Shown here piece after piece: positions 44,330-53,373 of a stretch of DNA of 64,000 nt (its first letter is position 1; each line of letters begins with the position of its first letter). Position numbers and translations under genes: made by a program. The stretch comes from an uncultured Lachnospiraceae bacterium (GTDB taxonomy: Bacteria; Bacillota; Clostridia; Lachnospirales; Lachnospiraceae). Where the stretch lies: NCBI GenBank assembly GCA_934320845.1, contig CAKRFU010000009.1:1-64000 (forward strand), given 5' to 3'. The notes below the pieces were generated by a model. That model worked only from the letters and a program-made list of their open reading frames with translations, did not search any database and was not told the origin of the DNA.

Positions 44330-45103
44330 TTATATGTTTTGTGCAATAATATCTTCACACAATAAATCATTTACAATATGTATAGTCGTCCCCTTCATAC
44401 CCGAGGATTTCGTTTCAATTATACCTGCACTCTCACATTTTTTCAAAGCATTAACAATAACAGATCTTGTAATACCAACCTTATCTGCCAATCTGCTTGT
44501 AATAAGTATCCCTTTTCTTTTTCCACCAAGTTCTTCAAGTACACATATCATAGCGTGTGCTTCAAGTCTCGACAGCGTCTTTACAGCCGCACGTATATCC
44601 TGCTCCTTGTGATACTCTTCAGAGACTTCCTCACTCTCTGCCCTCTGCATCGCAAGTCCTATAACTGTCGTGCCATACTCTGTCAGGATAATATCATCTA
44701 TAGAAAAAGCATCTTTTTTTCTGTAAACAAATAAGGTTCCCAGCCTTTTTCCCGACATACAGACAGGCGCAACCATCGCCTGATACTCTATTATATTATC
44801 GCATTCAAGTCCAATAGTCAACAGATTTACATTCTCTTTTGTAGATAATATACTCATAAATCTGTCTTTTAACGCTGCATCAATATACTCTCCATAATGT
44901 ATATCTTTTAGTTTAGGAAAAACGCCTATATCAGCATATTCCTTTAATCCAAGCACTTTTCCCTTTTTACTTGTAAGTAAAACATTTACATGCAACTCTC
45001 TTGATAACACTTCACAAAACTGTCTGAAATCAACTTTATCCGACTCCTGTTCAGTGAGAAGTTTATTTATTTTTCTTGTTTTATCCAACAACTCCAAGCT
45101 CAT
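44330..45103 (-). CDS. codY: GTP/branched-chain amino acid sensing repressor CodY
   Basis: 257 residues: N-terminal GAF domain that binds branched-chain amino acids, and a C-terminal winged helix (SRLADKVGITRSVIVNALKKCESAG) with the family's conserved ALKKxESAG recognition helix. CodY links nutrient state to sporulation, motility and metabolism in Firmicutes. It is one base downstream of topA and directly upstream of the motility promoter; regulation of that promoter by CodY is possible but no binding box is obvious. Confidence 0.97.
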   Translation of the reverse strand: MSLELLDKTRKINKLLTEQESDKVDFRQFCEVLSRELHVNVLLTSKKGKVLGLKEYADIGVFPKLKDIHYGEYIDAALKDRFMSILSTKENVNLLTIGLECDNIIEYQAMVAPVCMSGKRLGTLFVYRKKDAFSIDDIILTEYGTTVIGLAMQRAESEEVSEEYHKEQDIRAAVKTLSRLEAHAMICVLEELGGKRKGILITSRLADKVGITRSVIVNALKKCESAGIIETKSSGMKGTTIHIVNDLLCEDIIAQNI

Positions 45104-45104
45104 T

Positions 45105-47174
45105 TTATTCCTTTTCCTTTGCCTTCACAAAACCACATTGCTCATCCATACAAACAAGTTTATTTCCCTTTTCAACCATCGGTCCGCCACAATCCGGACA
45201 CTTTTGGGCAGACGGCTTCTGCCATGACATAAAATCACATTCCGGATATGAACTGCATCCAAAATATCTTCTGCCTTTTTTCGTTTTCTTGATCACAACA
45301 TCTGCACCACATTTAGGACACTCTACACCTATTTTTTCATAATAAGGTTTCGTATTTCTGCAATCTGGAAATCCGGGGCATGCCAAAAACTTTCCATGAG
45401 GTCCATATTTTACAACCATGTTTCTTCCGCATTCCTCGCAGATGACATCAGTAACTTCATCTTCTATCTTTATCTGCTCAAGTTCTTTCTGTGCAAGTTC
45501 AACCGCCTCGTGAAGATCAGGGTAGAAATTCTCAACGACTGTTTTCCATCTTACTGAACCATCTTCCACTCTGTCTAAAAGTCCTTCCATATATGCAGTA
45601 AAATTAACATCAACAATACTTGCAAACGACTTTTTCATGATATTATTTACAACTTCACCAAGTTCGGTAATATACAGATTTTTCTGTTCCTTTGCCACAT
45701 AATGCCTATTTATAATAACCGAGATGGTCGGTGCATATGTACTCGGTCTTCCAATTCCAAGTTCCTCGAGAGTTTTTACCAGTGATGCCTCGGTAAAATG
45801 TGCCGGCGGCTGCGTAAAATGTTGTTTTTTATCTATCTGTCCAAGCTCGAGTTTCATATCTTTCTCAAGTTTTTTTGACAATGTTTTTTTATCGACTTTA
45901 TCTTCTTCAGTCTGATATACTGATAAGTATCCCGAAAATACCACCTTTGATGATGCCGATGTAAATCTGTACTTATCTGAATCTATCTTAACCGATTTTG
46001 TTTCATACTTTGCAGCAGACATCTGGCTTGCCAGAAAGCGTTTCCATATAAGCTGATAAAGTCTGAACTGATCCCTCGACAATGAATCTTTGACCTGTGC
46101 CGGTGTCAAATCCACATATGACGGTCTGATAGCTTCATGTGCATCCTGAATCTTTTTTGAATTTTTCTTAGTCTTTTCTTCCTGATTAAGATAATCTTCG
46201 CCATAATTTTCTTTTATATATTCAGCCGCACTCTGTTTTGCTTCTTCTGATATACGTGTCGAATCAGTACGAAGATATGTTATAAGACCAAGATTTCCTC
46301 TCCCCTTTATCGCAACACCTTCATAAAGTCCCTGCGCAAGTCTCATCGTTTTTTGTGTTGCAAAATTTAATGTCTTTGCTGCTTCCTGCTGCAGGGTACT
46401 TGTGGTAAACGGAAGCGGACTCTTTTTCGTTCTTCCGGATGTTTTTATATCTGAAATTTTAAATTCAGATTTTTGTATTTCTTCTATTATCTTATCTACC
46501 TGTTCTTTTGATTCAATTGCAATCTTTTCTTTTGTTGTTCCATAAAAATCTGCAACAAGCGGTTTCTTCTCGCCTGCCACCTGAAATTCTCCGGCTAAAG
46601 TCCAGTATTCCTTCGCTATAAATGCATTTATCTGTTCTTCTCTGTCAGCAATAATTCTAAGTGTGACCGACTGAACTCTTCCTGCACTAAGCCCTCTCTT
46701 AACCTTAGCCCATAAAACCGGACTTATCTGGTAACCTACCATTCTGTCAAGCACACGCCTTGCCTGCTGCGCATCAACAAGATTCATATCTATCTCTCTT
46801 GCCTGTTTTATTGATTGTTTAACAGCATTTTTTGTTATCTCATTAAATGTAATACGCCTTGCATTTTTTCCATCAAGTTTAAGTGCTTTTGACAAATGCC
46901 ATGAAATCGCCTCTCCTTCTCGATCCGGGTCAGTTGCAAGATATACTTTATCTGCCTTTTTCACTTCTTTTCTAAGTTTTGCGAGAAGTTCTCCCTTTCC
47001 CCTGATAGTAATATATTTAGGCTCAAAATCATTTTCAATATCTATCCCGAGCTGACTTTTTGGCAAGTCTCTCACATGACCGTTCGAGGCAACTACCTCA
47101 TAAGAACTTCCCAAAAACTTTTTAATAGTCGTAGCTTTTGATGGCGACTCAACAATTACCAGATTCTTAGCCAT
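45105..47174 (-). CDS. topA: DNA topoisomerase I
   Basis: 689-residue type IA topoisomerase that relaxes negative supercoils. Toprim domain at the start (KNLVIVESPSKATTI, DPDREGEAISWHL), active-site Tyr in LITYLRTDSTRIS, and three C-terminal four-cysteine zinc ribbons (CEECGRNM, CPKCGADV, CPDCGGPM). The third is compact. Part of the dprA-topA-codY group known from Bacillus, although trmFO, xerC and hslVU are missing here. Confidence 0.98.
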   Translation of the reverse strand: MAKNLVIVESPSKATTIKKFLGSSYEVVASNGHVRDLPKSQLGIDIENDFEPKYITIRGKGELLAKLRKEVKKADKVYLATDPDREGEAISWHLSKALKLDGKNARRITFNEITKNAVKQSIKQAREIDMNLVDAQQARRVLDRMVGYQISPVLWAKVKRGLSAGRVQSVTLRIIADREEQINAFIAKEYWTLAGEFQVAGEKKPLVADFYGTTKEKIAIESKEQVDKIIEEIQKSEFKISDIKTSGRTKKSPLPFTTSTLQQEAAKTLNFATQKTMRLAQGLYEGVAIKGRGNLGLITYLRTDSTRISEEAKQSAAEYIKENYGEDYLNQEEKTKKNSKKIQDAHEAIRPSYVDLTPAQVKDSLSRDQFRLYQLIWKRFLASQMSAAKYETKSVKIDSDKYRFTSASSKVVFSGYLSVYQTEEDKVDKKTLSKKLEKDMKLELGQIDKKQHFTQPPAHFTEASLVKTLEELGIGRPSTYAPTISVIINRHYVAKEQKNLYITELGEVVNNIMKKSFASIVDVNFTAYMEGLLDRVEDGSVRWKTVVENFYPDLHEAVELAQKELEQIKIEDEVTDVICEECGRNMVVKYGPHGKFLACPGFPDCRNTKPYYEKIGVECPKCGADVVIKKTKKGRRYFGCSSYPECDFMSWQKPSAQKCPDCGGPMVEKGNKLVCMDEQCGFVKAKEKE

Positions 47175-47209
47175 ACTGTTTCCTTCCTTTCAACAAAGTT
47201 TGCAGCACT

Positions 47210-48316
47210 TTATATCTTTATTGCATAATAGTTGCTCCCTATCATAGTGACAAGTCCCTTTAATTCCAGAGATATAAGCCTATCCATCACAACCGGAATC
47301 TTCATTCCCGTCTGTTTTGCAACTTCTGACACATGCGCCGGTTCCAAACTTAAACTAGCATACACTATTTTTTCAGTGGTTTCAAGCAAAAGATTATTTT
47401 TTTTATTTTTTAAGTCAATATCTTCACTATAAAATATGCCGAGAGCATCAAGAATATCTCTCACATTTGTGACTAATGCCGCACCATTTTTTATAAGTCT
47501 GTTGCTGCCTTGATAAAAATCATCATTTATGCTCCCCGGCACGACAAATATATCTTTTCCCTGCTCTAAACCAAGTTCTGCCGTAATGAGTGAACCACTC
47601 TTATTTCCTGCCTGTATAACAAGAATCCCATCCGATAAACCGCTTATTATACGATTTCTTCTCGGAAAATTTCCGGCAACAGGAAATACTCCCGGAGCAT
47701 ACTCGGAAATCACTCCACCTCTCTCCTGCATTTTCATATATTCGCTGATATGCTGTTTAGGATAACATATATCAATTCCACATCCGAGAACACCAAATGT
47801 TTTTCCGTTGACAACAGACATTGCCCCTAACTGGCTCTTTATGTCTACCCCTCTTGCAAGTCCGCTTATAATCTGTATTCCATATTTTGCAAGTTCTCTT
47901 CCAAATTTTTCCGCTATGCACTTAGTCTCATACGAAGCATTTCTTGCACCCACAATTGCTACCGAAAGCTTTGAAGCATTTGGCAGTCCACCTTTATAAA
48001 AAAGACTGTATGGAGGTTCATATATATTCTTTAGTTTTTGCGGATAATCATCTGCCCTGATATATGTAAAACCTATATTATCATCATTTAACTTTTTCCA
48101 TCTGCTCTGTATGTTGTCATAATTTTTAGAATTAATTATCTTTTTTAAAATATCAGGTCTTATGCCTTTTATATTATAAAGTTCATCAGCTTCAGCATTA
48201 AAAATTTCCATTTCTGAGCCAAAATAATCTAAAAGTTTTTCTATAGTTCTTTGTCCCACTCCGTTTATAGTGCTGAGCCAATATGCAAATATTTTATTTT
48301 TATCATTCATCGACAT
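47210..48316 (-). CDS. dprA: DNA processing protein DprA
   Basis: 368 residues: an N-terminal SAM/HhH-like helical domain (GVGQRTIEKLLDYFG), the Rossmann-type DprA core (AIVGARNASYETK, SGLARGVDIKSQLGA, LGCGIDICYPKQH), and a C-terminal winged-helix domain. It loads RecA on incoming single-stranded DNA. GGGGGTGG precedes the ATG at 48316, which overlaps the yifB stop by 14 bp; an ATG two codons later is also possible. Confidence 0.96.
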   Translation of the reverse strand: MSMNDKNKIFAYWLSTINGVGQRTIEKLLDYFGSEMEIFNAEADELYNIKGIRPDILKKIINSKNYDNIQSRWKKLNDDNIGFTYIRADDYPQKLKNIYEPPYSLFYKGGLPNASKLSVAIVGARNASYETKCIAEKFGRELAKYGIQIISGLARGVDIKSQLGAMSVVNGKTFGVLGCGIDICYPKQHISEYMKMQERGGVISEYAPGVFPVAGNFPRRNRIISGLSDGILVIQAGNKSGSLITAELGLEQGKDIFVVPGSINDDFYQGSNRLIKNGAALVTNVRDILDALGIFYSEDIDLKNKKNNLLLETTEKIVYASLSLEPAHVSEVAKQTGMKIPVVMDRLISLELKGLVTMIGSNYYAIKI

Positions 48317-49850
48317 TCTGCCACCCCCAATACTTTTTATCTGCTGACCTGTAACACAATGCCTCCGATATATGTTCTTTTCTTATTATACTGCTTTCAT
48401 CCATGTCGGCTAAAGTTCTTGCAATCTTTAATACCTTGTGATATGCTCTCGCACTGAAATCCAGTGTATCGAATGTAAGCTCCAAAAAGTCTTTTGCCTC
48501 ACTTTCCATAACACAATACTTTTTTATCATTCCTGCCTGCAGTTGAGAATTGAACAATATCCCTTCTTCTTCATATCTTCTTTTTTGAATATAGTGAACA
48601 TTTTCAACTCTCTTTCTTATCTCCTCTGAGCTCTCTGCTTTTGAAGTGTCATTTATTTCATTATATTTTAATACAACTGTTTCCGTAAAAATATCTATTC
48701 TGTCAAGCAGCGGCTTGCTTATCCTGCCAAGATAATTTTTTATCTGCATTTGTGTACAACTGCACCTTTTTCTATCCGGATAATAACCGCATTTACAAGG
48801 ATTTAATGCCGCCGTAAGCTGAAATTTTGCAGGATATCTGCAGCTTCCTTCCAATCTCGAAACATTTACATATCCTTCTTCTAAAGGCTGCCTCATAACT
48901 TCAAGCGTCTGTCTGTTAAATTCCGGAAGTTCATCGAGAAAAAGCACTCCGCATGATGCAAGGCTTAATTCACCGGGTTTCGGATATTTTCCCCCTCCCG
49001 CAAGTGCAGTCTGCGTAACCGTATGATGCGGTGCTCTAAACGGTCTTTTAACAACAACCGGCATTTGTTTATTTAAAAGTCCCGAAACACTATATATCTT
49101 TGAGAGTTCCATTCTCTCTGAAAATGTGAGCTTTGGCATAATCCCCGGAATGCTTTGTGCCATCATTGTTTTTCCTGTCCCGGGTGCTCCTATGAGTGCG
49201 ATATTATGCATTCCTGATACCGCCGCCTCAACTGCTCTCTTAGCGCCTGTTTGTCCTTTTATGTCGGAAAAATCAACATCTGTCATATCATCAAATATAC
49301 TAATATCAAGCTCATCTTCAGATATGTACTCATCAATCTTTCCGCTATTGATAACATCAAGCATTTCGTTGAGATTTGAAACACCTATTATATCAATTTT
49401 ATTTACAATTTCTGCCTCCAGAACATTGTCTTTTGGTACAATACAATACTTAAATCCATTTTCATATGCTGTATAAACTCTGGGAAGTACACCGTTTACT
49501 GATTTTATTTTTCCATCAAGACTTAATTCACCGATAAATAGACTTTGTTTTAAGAATGTTTTGTCAATATAACCAAATGCAGCCAAAATAGCCACAGCTA
49601 TAGACAAATCGAACGACGTTCCATCTTTTCTTATATCAGCAGGGGAAAGATTTATCGTTATTTTTTTCGGCGGAAATCTATATCCGCTGTTTTTTAACGC
49701 TATCCTGACTCTTTCCCTTGCCTCTTTCACTTCTGCTGACAGATATCCAACAAGTATGAGCCCCGGAAGCCCATCTGAAATATCCGCCTCAACATGTACA
49801 ACACAGCCGTCTATTCCACAGACAGCCGCACTAAATGATTCACTATACAT
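48303..49850 (-). CDS. comM: YifB/ComM-type Mg-chelatase-like AAA+ ATPase
   Basis: 515 residues. N-terminal Lon-protease-like fold (FDLSIAVAILAAFGY), then Mg-chelatase AAA+ domain with Walker A GAPGTGKTMMAQS, Walker B LFLDELPEF, and a C-terminal Mg_chelatase_C region with a CKCGYYPDRKRCSC cysteine cluster. Homologues act as branch-migration helicases in transformation. The ATG at 49850 follows GGAGGG; a frame to 49889 is longer but lacks a site. It overlaps dprA, suggesting a DNA-uptake unit. Confidence 0.93.
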   Translation of the reverse strand: MYSESFSAAVCGIDGCVVHVEADISDGLPGLILVGYLSAEVKEARERVRIALKNSGYRFPPKKITINLSPADIRKDGTSFDLSIAVAILAAFGYIDKTFLKQSLFIGELSLDGKIKSVNGVLPRVYTAYENGFKYCIVPKDNVLEAEIVNKIDIIGVSNLNEMLDVINSGKIDEYISEDELDISIFDDMTDVDFSDIKGQTGAKRAVEAAVSGMHNIALIGAPGTGKTMMAQSIPGIMPKLTFSERMELSKIYSVSGLLNKQMPVVVKRPFRAPHHTVTQTALAGGGKYPKPGELSLASCGVLFLDELPEFNRQTLEVMRQPLEEGYVNVSRLEGSCRYPAKFQLTAALNPCKCGYYPDRKRCSCTQMQIKNYLGRISKPLLDRIDIFTETVVLKYNEINDTSKAESSEEIRKRVENVHYIQKRRYEEEGILFNSQLQAGMIKKYCVMESEAKDFLELTFDTLDFSARAYHKVLKIARTLADMDESSIIRKEHISEALCYRSADKKYWGWQNVDE

Positions 49851-49896
49851 AATTTTCCCTCCATGTACAGTAAATCCCCCGTAAATCATATTTAAT

Positions 49897-49925
49897 ATAC
49901 TAACAGAATACTTTTAATATGACAA
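49897..49925 (-). promoter_or_regulatory. Candidate sigma-A promoter of yifB-dprA-topA-codY
   Basis: Minus-strand TTGTCA (49920-49925), 17 bp, TAGTAT (49897-49902), about 45 bp before the yifB ATG. Confidence 0.45.
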
Positions 49926-49939
49926 TATCCTGAGATAAA

Positions 49940-50392
49940 TTATTTATCCAAAATTCTTTTTAACTCTTCCATAAATGTGTCTACATCCTTAAATTCCCTG
50001 TATATAGATGCAAATCTTACATACGCAACCGCATTAAGTTTTTCAAGGCTTTTCATAACAAGTTCTCCTATAAGACTGCTCGGCACCTCATTTACCTCCC
50101 TGCTGAAAACTTCTGCTTCTACATTATCAACAAGGGCATTCATATCATCTACCGAAATAGGCAGCTTATGGCATGATCTGAAAACTCCTCTCTCTATCTT
50201 TGAACGGTCATATGGTTCTCTTGTCTGGTCTTTTTTTATAACAACAAGCGGAATTGATTCGACTTTCTCATATGTAGTAAATCTCTTATTGCATTTGTCA
50301 CACTGTCTTCGTCTTCTTATAGATGCATTTTCATCCGCCGGTCTTGAATCTATCACTCTTGTATCTGCTTCGCCGCAAAATGGACACTTCAT
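49940..50392 (-). CDS. nrdR: Ribonucleotide reductase repressor NrdR
   Basis: 150 residues: zinc ribbon (MKCPFCG ... RRRQCDKCNKRFTT) and ATP-cone (VVIKKDQTREPYDRSKIERG). It senses dATP/ATP and represses nrd genes. Full normal length. It lies 78 bp downstream of the ylmC-like gene, as in many Clostridia. Confidence 0.98.
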   Translation of the reverse strand: MKCPFCGEADTRVIDSRPADENASIRRRRQCDKCNKRFTTYEKVESIPLVVIKKDQTREPYDRSKIERGVFRSCHKLPISVDDMNALVDNVEAEVFSREVNEVPSSLIGELVMKSLEKLNAVAYVRFASIYREFKDVDTFMEELKRILDK

Positions 50393-50470
50393 ATCATTAT
50401 CCTCCAGTCACATATCGTTATTCAAAATAATTATAATAGAAGAAACTCTAATTGTCCATCGAATAAATTA

Positions 50471-50731
50471 CTACCATTCACATTTATGCAGGCATTTTGC
50501 GGCTTCTATTTCAACAAGTACCACATCGGCACCTATCCGCTTTACGCACTCGTATGGTATCAGATACTCACTGTCACGTCCTATAATCCCAAATATTTTG
50601 CAAGGGCCCGGTATTACAAGTGTACAGATTCTGCCTGTACGTTCCTCAAAATCTATATCACAGATATTACCAAGCCTCTCCCCATCACAAACATTGACTA
50701 CTTCCTTTTCCCTGAGTTCACAAATCCTCAT
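50471..50731 (-). CDS. ylmC: YlmC/YmxH family PRC-barrel sporulation protein
   Basis: 86 residues: MRICELREKEVVNVCDGERL, CDIDFEERTGRI and VIPGPCKIFG give the PRC-barrel pattern of the YlmC/YmxH family, often encoded just after sigG. Its role is not defined. GGGGGAAGT precedes the ATG, 15 bp from the sigG stop. Confidence 0.92.
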   Translation of the reverse strand: MRICELREKEVVNVCDGERLGNICDIDFEERTGRICTLVIPGPCKIFGIIGRDSEYLIPYECVKRIGADVVLVEIEAAKCLHKCEW

Positions 50732-50746
50732 ACTTCCCCCAAATAA

Positions 50747-51520
50747 CTATAAATATTGTTTCATAACCTTCAAAGCTCTTTTTTCAAGCCTGCTTACCTG
50801 AGCCTGTGAAATACTTATTTCATTGGCAACTTCCATCTGCGTTTTCCCCTCGTAATATCTCATTTTTATTATGCGATGCTCTCTTTCAGACAGGTGGTCT
50901 ATCGCTGCTTTTATCGACATTTTCTCTACCCAGTCCTCCTCGAGATTTTTTTTATCGCTTATCTGATCCATAATATACAGAGTATCCCCTCCCTCTGCAA
51001 ATACAGGCTCATAAAGCGAAACCGGACTTTGTATCGCATCAAGCGCAAACGCAATATCCTCAGGTGTCACATCAAGTACCTTAGCTATTTGTTCGATTCC
51101 CGGTTCTACCTCACTTTGTTTCATCAATGCCTCTTTTGTATATATTGCTTTATATGCAAGATCTCGAACAGATCTGCTCACTCTTATGCTGTTATTGTCC
51201 CTCAAATATCTTCTTATCTCTCCAATGATCATTGGAACAGCGTAGGTTGAAAACTTTACGTTCATAGTCACGTCAAAATGGTCTATAGCTTTCATAAGTC
51301 CTACACACCCGATTTGAAATAAATCGTCACTGTTTTCATCTGCTGCTCCAAATCTCTGTATTATACTTAATACAAGTCTTAAGTTCCCTTTAATAAATTT
51401 TTCCCTTGCTTCTTTGTCCCCTTTTCTTATTCTGTCAAATAATTCTTTTTTTTCTTTCTCTGTAAGTAACGGTAATTTTGATGTATTAACACCACATATC
51501 TCTACTTTATATACAGCCAT
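50747..51520 (-). CDS. sigG: Forespore sigma factor SigG
   Basis: 257 residues. KVEICGVNTSKLPLLT at the N-terminus is the SigG/CsfB-interaction region. It is followed by region 2 (DDLFQIGCVGLMKAIDHFD, VPMIIGEIRRYLRDN) and region 4 (QMEVANEISISQAQVSRLEKR). SigG runs late gene expression in the engulfed forespore. It is 63 bp downstream of sigE; GGAGG precedes the ATG. Confidence 0.98.
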   Translation of the reverse strand: MAVYKVEICGVNTSKLPLLTEKEKKELFDRIRKGDKEAREKFIKGNLRLVLSIIQRFGAADENSDDLFQIGCVGLMKAIDHFDVTMNVKFSTYAVPMIIGEIRRYLRDNNSIRVSRSVRDLAYKAIYTKEALMKQSEVEPGIEQIAKVLDVTPEDIAFALDAIQSPVSLYEPVFAEGGDTLYIMDQISDKKNLEEDWVEKMSIKAAIDHLSEREHRIIKMRYYEGKTQMEVANEISISQAQVSRLEKRALKVMKQYL

Positions 51521-51583
51521 CGAAACCTCCAGATATTCTCAATTTAAGCTTATATAAAATAGGATTTACCAAATATATTATTA

Positions 51584-52324
51584 TTATTCCAATCTAACTA
51601 TCTCTTTTTTGAGACGTCTTATTATTTTTTTCTCAAGCCTTGAAATATAGGACTGTGAAATTCCCATCATATCCGCAACTTCTTTCTGTGTTTTTTCCTC
51701 CCCGTCCTTTGAATTAAGCCCAAACCTTAATTCAATTATCATGCGCTCTCTTTTGCTCAATTTTTCAAGTGCCAGTCTCAAAAGTTTCTTATCAACCTCA
51801 TCCTCCATATCTTTTGATATAATGTTTTCATCAGTACCAAGTATATCCGATAAGAGCAGTTCATTTCCGTCCCAGTCAACATTTAGCGGCTCATCAATTG
51901 ACACTTCAAGTTTAAGTTTATTATTTCTTCTTAGATACATCAGAATTTCATTTTCTATACATCTAGACGCATATGTAGCAAGTTTGATGTTTTTAAGCGG
52001 ATTAAACGTATTTATCGCTTTAATAAGGCCAATCGTACCTATCGATATAAGGTCCTCGACACCGACACCCGTATTGTCAAACTTTTTTGCTATATATACA
52101 ACAAGTCTCAAATTGTGCTCGATAAGACTGCTCCTTGCCTCCTTATCATCATCTGAACCGAGTTTTTTCATCACCTGTTCCTCTTCCTCTACCGTAAACG
52201 GCGCAGGTAAAATTTCAGCTCCTCCTATATAATGTATCTCCCCTCCTCTTTTAGGAAATATAAATCCTCTTATCTCCGGCATCATTCTGAATTGAAATTT
52301 GTTTGGCATTGAAATCTTTACCAT
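51584..52324 (-). CDS. sigE: Mother-cell sigma factor SigE (pro-form)
   Basis: 246 residues, encoded as an inactive precursor. The first about 30 residues form the hydrophobic/basic pro-sequence, followed by [15 protein letters not shown], the conserved stretch just after the SpoIIGA cleavage region. Region 2 ([18 protein letters not shown]) and region 4 ([21 protein letters not shown]) are intact. The ATG overlaps the spoIIGA stop by 7 bp, with AAAGGAGG inside the end of spoIIGA, so the protease and its substrate are translationally coupled. Confidence 0.98.
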   Translation of the reverse strand: MVKISMPNKFQFRMMPEIRGFIFPKRGGEIHYIGGAEILPAPFTVEEEEQVMKKLGSDDDKEARSSLIEHNLRLVVYIAKKFDNTGVGVEDLISIGTIGLIKAINTFNPLKNIKLATYASRCIENEILMYLRRNNKLKLEVSIDEPLNVDWDGNELLLSDILGTDENIISKDMEDEVDKKLLRLALEKLSKRERMIIELRFGLNSKDGEEKTQKEVADMMGISQSYISRLEKKIIRRLKKEIVRLE

Positions 52325-53166
52325 TTTGTCCTCCTTTTAGCAGCTTTGTTTTTCTGTTTTTTGCTGGAGCAATTTAAAATCATCTGAATATCATCGTTAT
52401 CGTCTATCTCTTTACTTAATGCTCCCAAAAAATCCAGCATCACTTCACCATTTTGAAATACAGCTTTCTCAAATCTGAAAGTTTCCAGCACACCGCTTCC
52501 ACCAATCGAATTGTACGGTATAAGAAGTGGTTTCTGTACTTGTCGTATTCCCATCTGTATGGCTGTCTTTTCTGATATTATATTTACAGGTTCATTTGTA
52601 TATGGACTCGACAGATTATTTCCCGTATCATACAAAACATTTATTATTACTTGCTTATTCCCCTGAAAAAGCGTTGCCTTCAAAGTAATCTCACACTTTT
52701 TTGCCTCACTCTTAATCATATTACGCAAAACAAAAAATAATACATAAAGTATTGCAAATGATACTATTGATAAACCAAATGCAGTAATAACACTTACATT
52801 CTCTCCGGTGCGAATAACTCTTCTCACCAATAAAAGACTTCCGGCAGTCAGAACTGAACTAAACAACAACAATACCATATCTTTAATATATGCTTTCAGT
52901 ATATTTTTTCCTTTATACTCTCTATATGTATATGAAAATGCTGTGAGAAGCATAATACTAAGAAGCATGTAGAAAAACTCCGGTATACCTTTTTTTCCTG
53001 TGAGCAGTCGGATTTTATATATCAGTGACATAAAAGATACCACAACAGAAGCCGTGAGCCATCGAAACGGCGTATACTTTTTTCTTCGTATAAACGCCGT
53101 AATCCATACTAGAAATAAATTCATTATAAAGTTTAGAATCCAATAAAAATCAGCATAAAATAAAAT
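52318..53166 (-). CDS. spoIIGA: Sigma-E processing aspartic protease SpoIIGA, probable ATT start
   Basis: Membrane protease that cleaves pro-SigE. Five membrane helices precede a cytoplasmic pepsin-like domain with the active-site motif [16 protein letters not shown]. The first in-frame ATG (53124) would delete most of helix 1. In-frame sequence upstream encodes [14 protein letters not shown], which matches the conserved SpoIIGA N-terminus (YADxxxxINFIMN). Between the in-frame TAA at 53203-53205 and 53124 there is no ATG, GTG or TTG. AGGGGG at 53172-53177 stands 5 nt before an ATT at 53166, which I take as the start (282 residues). Confidence 0.88.
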   Translation of the reverse strand: MLFYADFYWILNFIMNLFLVWITAFIRRKKYTPFRWLTASVVVSFMSLIYKIRLLTGKKGIPEFFYMLLSIMLLTAFSYTYREYKGKNILKAYIKDMVLLLFSSVLTAGSLLLVRRVIRTGENVSVITAFGLSIVSFAILYVLFFVLRNMIKSEAKKCEITLKATLFQGNKQVIINVLYDTGNNLSSPYTNEPVNIISEKTAIQMGIRQVQKPLLIPYNSIGGSGVLETFRFEKAVFQNGEVMLDFLGALSKEIDDNDDIQMILNCSSKKQKNKAAKRRTKW

Positions 53167-53196
53167 TACAACCCCCTGTACTGATGTGATGTTAAA

Positions 53197-53244
53197 ATTA
53201 TATTACAGTATCTCCTATGCAGATTATGTCAAAATGTGCCAAAA
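53197..53244 (-). promoter_or_regulatory. Spo0A-type promoter of spoIIGA (wide spacer, tandem 0A-like boxes)
   Basis: Minus-strand TTGACA (53227-53232) is followed by TATAAT at 53197-53202 (24-bp spacer) or TAATAT at 53200-53205 (21 bp), far longer than normal. In Bacillus subtilis spoIIG the spacer is 22 bp and Spo0A activates from 0A boxes (TGNCGAA) overlapping the -35. Here TGTCAAA (53227) and TGCCAAA (53237), each 6/7 to the box, repeat with an exact 10-bp period over the -35. Confidence 0.65.
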
Positions 53245-53326
53245 ATAACAGATTTTTTATATAGAACATAAAAAAGGCAATTCTCGTTGGCTTTCTGCTA
53301 TGTTACGAGCATTTTCCTATTCCATA

Positions 53327-53367
53327 AAAAAGACACAATAGCATTTTCTTTGCTATCATGTCTTTTT
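53327..53367 (-). terminator. Terminator of the LTA-synthase-like gene
   Basis: A stem of 9 + 6 bp (53327-53335 and 53338-53343 with 53351-53356 and 53359-53367) around a 2x2 internal loop, directly after the stop codon of the LTA-synthase-like gene; the right arm of the stem carries a T-run. Confidence 0.8.
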
Positions 53368-53373
53368 ATAATT

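Noticed and set aside
50747..52324. Possibility that the two adjacent sigma genes are recent duplicates
   Set aside because: They are the ancient sigE and sigG pair: one has a pro-sequence and the other the SigG-specific N-terminus, and gene order matches other Firmicutes.
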